Positions 61,478 through 64,000 of a stretch of DNA of 64,000 bases are shown here, one piece after another. Position 1 is the stretch's first letter, and the number at the start of each line of letters is the position of its first letter. The stretch lies in contig JBGAKG010000002.1 of the NCBI GenBank assembly GCA_044224495.1, positions 372,001 to 436,000 of the forward strand, given 5' to 3'. The notes under the pieces were generated by a model. It saw nothing but the letters and a program-made list of their open reading frames with translations. It had not been told where the DNA came from and made no database searches. This stretch comes from JBGAKG01 sp044224495. Its GTDB lineage: Bacteria > Myxococcota_A > Polyangia > Polyangiales > Polyangiaceae. The position numbers and the translations under genes are program-made.

Positions 61478-61942
61478 CTAGGGGAGCCGTTCGTGGAGGG
61501 CTTTCCGGAGGGAGGCCGTTTCGTTCGCGTCGTGGCGGGCGCGGCCCTCGAGGCCGCGGCGGAGTTGGAGGAGGGCGGACCAGGCGGCGGTGCCGTTCGG
61601 CTCGCGCTTGCACGTCGCCTCGGCGTCGTCGGCGCGGGACCATTCCGGAAGAAGTTCGTCCGCGAAGGCCTGCTCGGCGGCAGCCTCGCCTTTGGCCCGC
61701 GTCGCGGCGGCGGCGCCACGGTCGAGGGCGGCTTCGAGGGAGCGAATCTGGTGAGCGCAGTCGTCTTCGGCGGTCGAGGACGCGAGGGGCTCCGGGTTCA
61801 AATCGAAGACGGCCCGGATGATTTGCCAGGCGGTCGAGAGGACGAAGACGGTGGCGACGATGCCGATGGTGGCGATGACGCCGTTGCGGAGGCGGCGACC
61901 GGGGAGGGGGGCCTTCGCGGACACGGTGGAGTTGAATAGCAC
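61478..61942 (-). CDS. Small single-TM membrane protein (154 aa)
   Basis: It begins at GTG 61942 with a short polar N-terminus, then one transmembrane helix at about 20-42 (NGVIATIGIVATVFVLSTAWQII). An extracytoplasmic helical domain with two Cys (DDCAHQI, ATCKRE) and high Ala/Glu/Arg content follows. No family is recognised. It lies 32 bases upstream of the DEAD-box helicase start, on the same strand, and is probably co-transcribed. Upstream of it is the long hexamer palindrome. Confidence 0.68.
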   Translation of the reverse strand: MLFNSTVSAKAPLPGRRLRNGVIATIGIVATVFVLSTAWQIIRAVFDLNPEPLASSTAEDDCAHQIRSLEAALDRGAAAATRAKGEAAAEQAFADELLPEWSRADDAEATCKREPNGTAAWSALLQLRRGLEGRARHDANETASLRKALHERLP

Positions 61943-61959
61943 GCGTGGGACTTGGGACG

Positions 61960-62160
61960 GCGACGATCACGACCACGACCACGACCACGATCACGACCAC
62001 GGTCGACGACCGGGACCACGACCAGGTCCACGATCACGGTTTCCGACCACGATCACGACCACGATCACGGCACGCTGGCGTGATCGTGATCGCCCGCGTG
62101 GGCGTGAGCGTGGTCGTGGTCGCGGTCGTCGAGCGTGGTCGTGATCGTGAGCGTGCTCGT
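61960..62160. repeat. Long imperfect hexamer palindrome
   Basis: The left half is made of GACCAC, GATCAC and CGATCACG units; the right half is the approximate reverse complement (GTGGTC, GTGATC), centred near 62078. It is intergenic, between a minus-strand membrane protein gene and a plus-strand small gene. Read as protein it is a meaningless His/Asp repeat. A transcript could fold into a stem of up to about 90 imperfect pairs. Confidence 0.8.
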
Positions 62161-62206
62161 CTTCGGCATGGACGCGCCCCCGCAACCGCATAGGATCCCC
62201 CGCGAA

Positions 62207-62584
62207 ATGGTCTCCCCCGACTCGATTGCCCTCCTCACGTCCGCCACGCGGCCCGCCCTCCGCTCCGTGGCCCTCGTTCTCTCCTCTCGCCGCGTGAAGC
62301 TCGTGGTCGTCGATGCCGACGAACGCCCGCTCGGCGAGCTCGTCGGCGAGATCGTCTTCGGGGGCGGGAAGGCTCGTCACGTCGCGGGGCCGCCGTCTCG
62401 CGCCACGCTCGACGCGGCGTGGGACAAAGCCGTCGCCTCGTTCGGGGCCCCGACCCACCTCTTCGCCGCTCCCGACGACCCCGCCGCCCCCGACTTCGCC
62501 CGCGAGCGCGGGCTCCCGCTCGTCCTCGTCGAGCCTTCGATCGCCGACGTCCCCGGCGCCCTCCGGTTCCTCGAAGGCGTGTGA
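62207..62584 (+). CDS. Small hypothetical protein (125 aa)
   Basis: A 125-residue alpha/beta protein without signal or membrane helix. The pattern RRVKLVVVDADERPLGELVGEIVFGGGK, then FGAPTHLFAAPDDPAAPDFARERGLPLVLVEPS, gives alternating beta strands and helices, ending in IADVPGALRFLEG. No family is recognised. The start ATG at 62207 is chosen; an in-frame ATG at 62168 would add 13 Pro-rich residues. The gene lies right after the hexamer palindrome and 82 bases before the polyprenyl synthase gene, on the same strand. Confidence 0.68.
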   Translation: MVSPDSIALLTSATRPALRSVALVLSSRRVKLVVVDADERPLGELVGEIVFGGGKARHVAGPPSRATLDAAWDKAVASFGAPTHLFAAPDDPAAPDFARERGLPLVLVEPSIADVPGALRFLEGV

Positions 62585-62666
62585 TCACTGGGTCTTGACC
62601 CCATCCCCGCGTGCCTCCATAGTCTTCAAAAGTTTTTGAAACTTTCGAGAACGGGAGAGAGGCGGA

Positions 62667-63695
62667 ATGGAGCCGGTCGTCGCTGCTCAGCACCTTCGTG
62701 AGGTCGCCGCCCCCGAGCGGACGGGAGAGCGCGCCACGGCTCGGCTCGAAGACGTCCTCGCCGTCTTTCGCGACGACCTCTCCTGGATCGACCGCGAGCT
62801 CGCCCGTACCGTCACCGATGGCCCCGCGCCTGGAACGGACGCCGCGAAGCACCTCTTCCAGGCGGGCGGCAAGCGCGTTCGTCCGCTGTGCGTCCTCCTC
62901 GCAGCGGCCTGCTTCGGCGACGTCCCCAACGCCGCCCGCGATCTCGCGGTCGCCGCCGAGCTCGTACACATCGCCACGCTCCTCCACGACGACGTGGTGG
63001 ACGACGGCGCCGAGCGCCGTGGGCTCCCCACCGCGCGCCGCCTCTGGGGGAACGCCGTGAGCGTGCTCGCCGGCGATCTCCTCCTGACCCACGCGCTCGA
63101 GCGCACGGCGAAGGCGTCGCCGGGTCCCGTGCTCAGCGAGCTCTTCGCCACGCTTCGCGCCTTGGTCGACGGCGAGATCGTCCAGCTCCGCGGTCGCACC
63201 CGACTCGACCTCACCGAAGCCACGTACTTTCGGATCGTGCAGGACAAGACCGCGTCGCTCTTCCGCTGGGCCGCGCGCAGCGGTGCGCGGACCGCCGGCG
63301 CGGCGCCCGACGCGGTCGACGCGCTCGGCGAGTTCGGTGCGCACCTCGGGATCGCGTTCCAGCTCGTCGACGACGCGCTCGACTACGCGAGCGGCGGAAC
63401 CGGCAAGGACGTCTGCGCCGATCTGCGCGAGGGCAAGCTCACGCTCCCGCTCCTCCGCGCCGTGCGCGGGCGCGACGAGCTCGTGGAGCTGCTCGCCGCC
63501 GTTCGCGCCGGCGACGACGCCGCGGGCACGCGTCTCCTCGACGCCGTGCGTGGCTCGCGCGCAGTCGACGAAGCTCGCGCCGTCGCACGCGACGAGACGC
63601 GGGCCGCGCTCGCAGCGCTCGAGCGCGTCCCCGCTTCGCCGGCCCGCGAGCTGCTCGCCGCCGTCGCACGCGAGCTCACCGGTCGCGCCGCCTGA
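62667..63695 (+). CDS. Polyprenyl diphosphate synthase (trans-isoprenyl type)
   Basis: A 342-residue enzyme of the long-chain trans-prenyltransferase family, which condenses isopentenyl diphosphate onto allylic diphosphates to make side chains for quinones. The first Asp-rich motif is LLHDDVVDD (D108-D113), GGKRVRP precedes it and GDLLL follows. The second Asp-rich motif is FQLVDDALDY (D235, D236, D239). The KTASLF segment at about 194-199 is also typical. No residue check for product length is possible by eye; in a myxobacterium the menaquinone side-chain synthase is the likely role. The ATG at 62667 is preceded by GAGAGAGGCGG. It is convergent with the partial gene at the window edge, 3 bases between the stops. 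Confidence 0.93.
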   Translation: MEPVVAAQHLREVAAPERTGERATARLEDVLAVFRDDLSWIDRELARTVTDGPAPGTDAAKHLFQAGGKRVRPLCVLLAAACFGDVPNAARDLAVAAELVHIATLLHDDVVDDGAERRGLPTARRLWGNAVSVLAGDLLLTHALERTAKASPGPVLSELFATLRALVDGEIVQLRGRTRLDLTEATYFRIVQDKTASLFRWAARSGARTAGAAPDAVDALGEFGAHLGIAFQLVDDALDYASGGTGKDVCADLREGKLTLPLLRAVRGRDELVELLAAVRAGDDAAGTRLLDAVRGSRAVDEARAVARDETRAALAALERVPASPARELLAAVARELTGRAA

Positions 63696-63698
63696 GCT

Positions 63699-64000
63699 TC
63701 ACGGCTTCGGCGTGACGATCGCGAACAACGCGTGATCGAGGTCGCGCGCGGACAGATCCTGCGGCTCCTTGCACGACCACTTCGTCGTCGCACCGCGGAA
63801 GGTCGCTTCGACGCTGTGGATGCCGGCGTCGCTCGCGCAGCGGGCGGTGACGAGCGTTGCTGCGTCCCAGGCCTTCTCCAGCGCGCTGCGGTCGGCCGCC
63901 GTGATCTTGCCCGTGCGCACGGTGAGGGGCGTCGAGCCTTCGGCGCTCATCGGGCAGTACCCGTAGCGGTACGTGTCGGCGGCCAGGTCGAGCTCGATCT
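63699..64000 (-). CDS. Hypothetical protein, C-terminal part (5' partial)
   Basis: The frame is open to the right edge, so this is the last 100 residues of a longer protein. The visible part reads DTYRYGYCPMSAEGSTPL and ends HALFAIVTPKP, with paired Cys (YCP, RCASD, SCKEP) that could form disulfides in an exported protein. An ATG at 63950 would start a short version, but the open reading frame beyond it makes truncation by the window more likely. No family is recognised. It is convergent with the polyprenyl synthase gene. Confidence 0.6.
   Translation of the reverse strand, partial: IELDLAADTYRYGYCPMSAEGSTPLTVRTGKITAADRSALEKAWDAATLVTARCASDAGIHSVEATFRGATTKWSCKEPQDLSARDLDHALFAIVTPKP

Noticed and set aside
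61945..62165. A His/Asp-rich metal-binding protein coded by the repeats
   Set aside because: The sequence is a palindrome with similar repeats readable on both strands, which fits an inverted repeat better than a gene; no start with ribosome binding site gives a stable protein.

Overview
The window is 64 kb of very GC-rich, densely packed bacterial chromosome and looks like a myxobacterium, most likely class Polyangia of the Myxococcota. This is an inference. It rests on the strong G/C bias at third codon positions, Ser/Thr kinases with TPR tails, an enhancer-binding protein with an FHA-like front end next to a kinase, a MYXO-CTERM-like C-terminus, a DUF1592/DUF1552 pair, and about twenty lipoproteins, many with Asp/Ala/Gly-rich linkers after the lipobox. 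There is no rRNA, CRISPR array, IS transposase or prophage. One tRNA-Lys is present.

Layout. 1-13.6 kb (+): a run of stop/start-overlapping genes: a 5'-truncated Pro-rich/TPR membrane protein, lipoprotein SppA, a 2514-residue TPR protein and two lipoproteins. 13.7-16.4 kb: a TerB-like protein facing a TPR protein. 16.5-18.7 kb: a Cys-rich duplicated lipoprotein, then a decayed four-helix-bundle cassette between long inverted hexamer repeats, then enolase. 18.9-21.6 kb: lipoprotein, tandem-HTH LuxR regulator and OB-fold-like lipoprotein, each with a near-identical 17-18 base motif 32-36 bases before its start codon. 21.7-26.3 kb: an operon of gluconate-dehydrogenase-subunit-3-like protein, GMC oxidoreductase and DinG-type helicase, divergent from a lipoprotein PrxQ. 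26.3-28.8 kb: a sialidase-like protein with an (ACGC)8 tract just after its start codon, plus two coupled lipoproteins. 29-30.7 kb: a YbiT-type ABC-F protein. 30.7-35.3 kb: a helical-repeat kinase, a YkgJ-type Cys-cluster protein and a lipoprotein. 35.3-38.3 kb: the DUF1592/DUF1552 pair.

38.4-45.5 kb: more lipoproteins, a glutaredoxin-fold protein, a LytS/LytR-type two-component pair, and a secreted protein with a MYXO-CTERM-like end. 45.5-49 kb: tRNA-Lys, a small coiled-coil protein, a parvulin lipoprotein and a DUF3160 lipoprotein. 49-53 kb: an FHA/GAF/AAA+/Fis activator divergent from a kinase-TPR protein, their start codons overlapping on opposite strands. 53-56.3 kb: TldE, a TldD that carries its own Tat-like lipoprotein signal, and a c-type cytochrome. 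56.4-59.3 kb: two lipoproteins and a pseudokinase/GYF/TM/AgmX-like protein. 59.4-64 kb: a DEAD-box RNA helicase with a DbpA-type C-terminus, a small membrane protein, a long hexamer-based palindrome, a small unknown protein, a polyprenyl diphosphate synthase and a 5'-truncated gene at the edge.

Themes: cell-envelope proteins (secreted, lipidated or membrane-bound), phospho-signalling, and translational coupling by 4-base overlaps. The least explained elements are the two hexamer-based inverted repeats, the three-gene upstream motif, and the start-proximal tetranucleotide tract.
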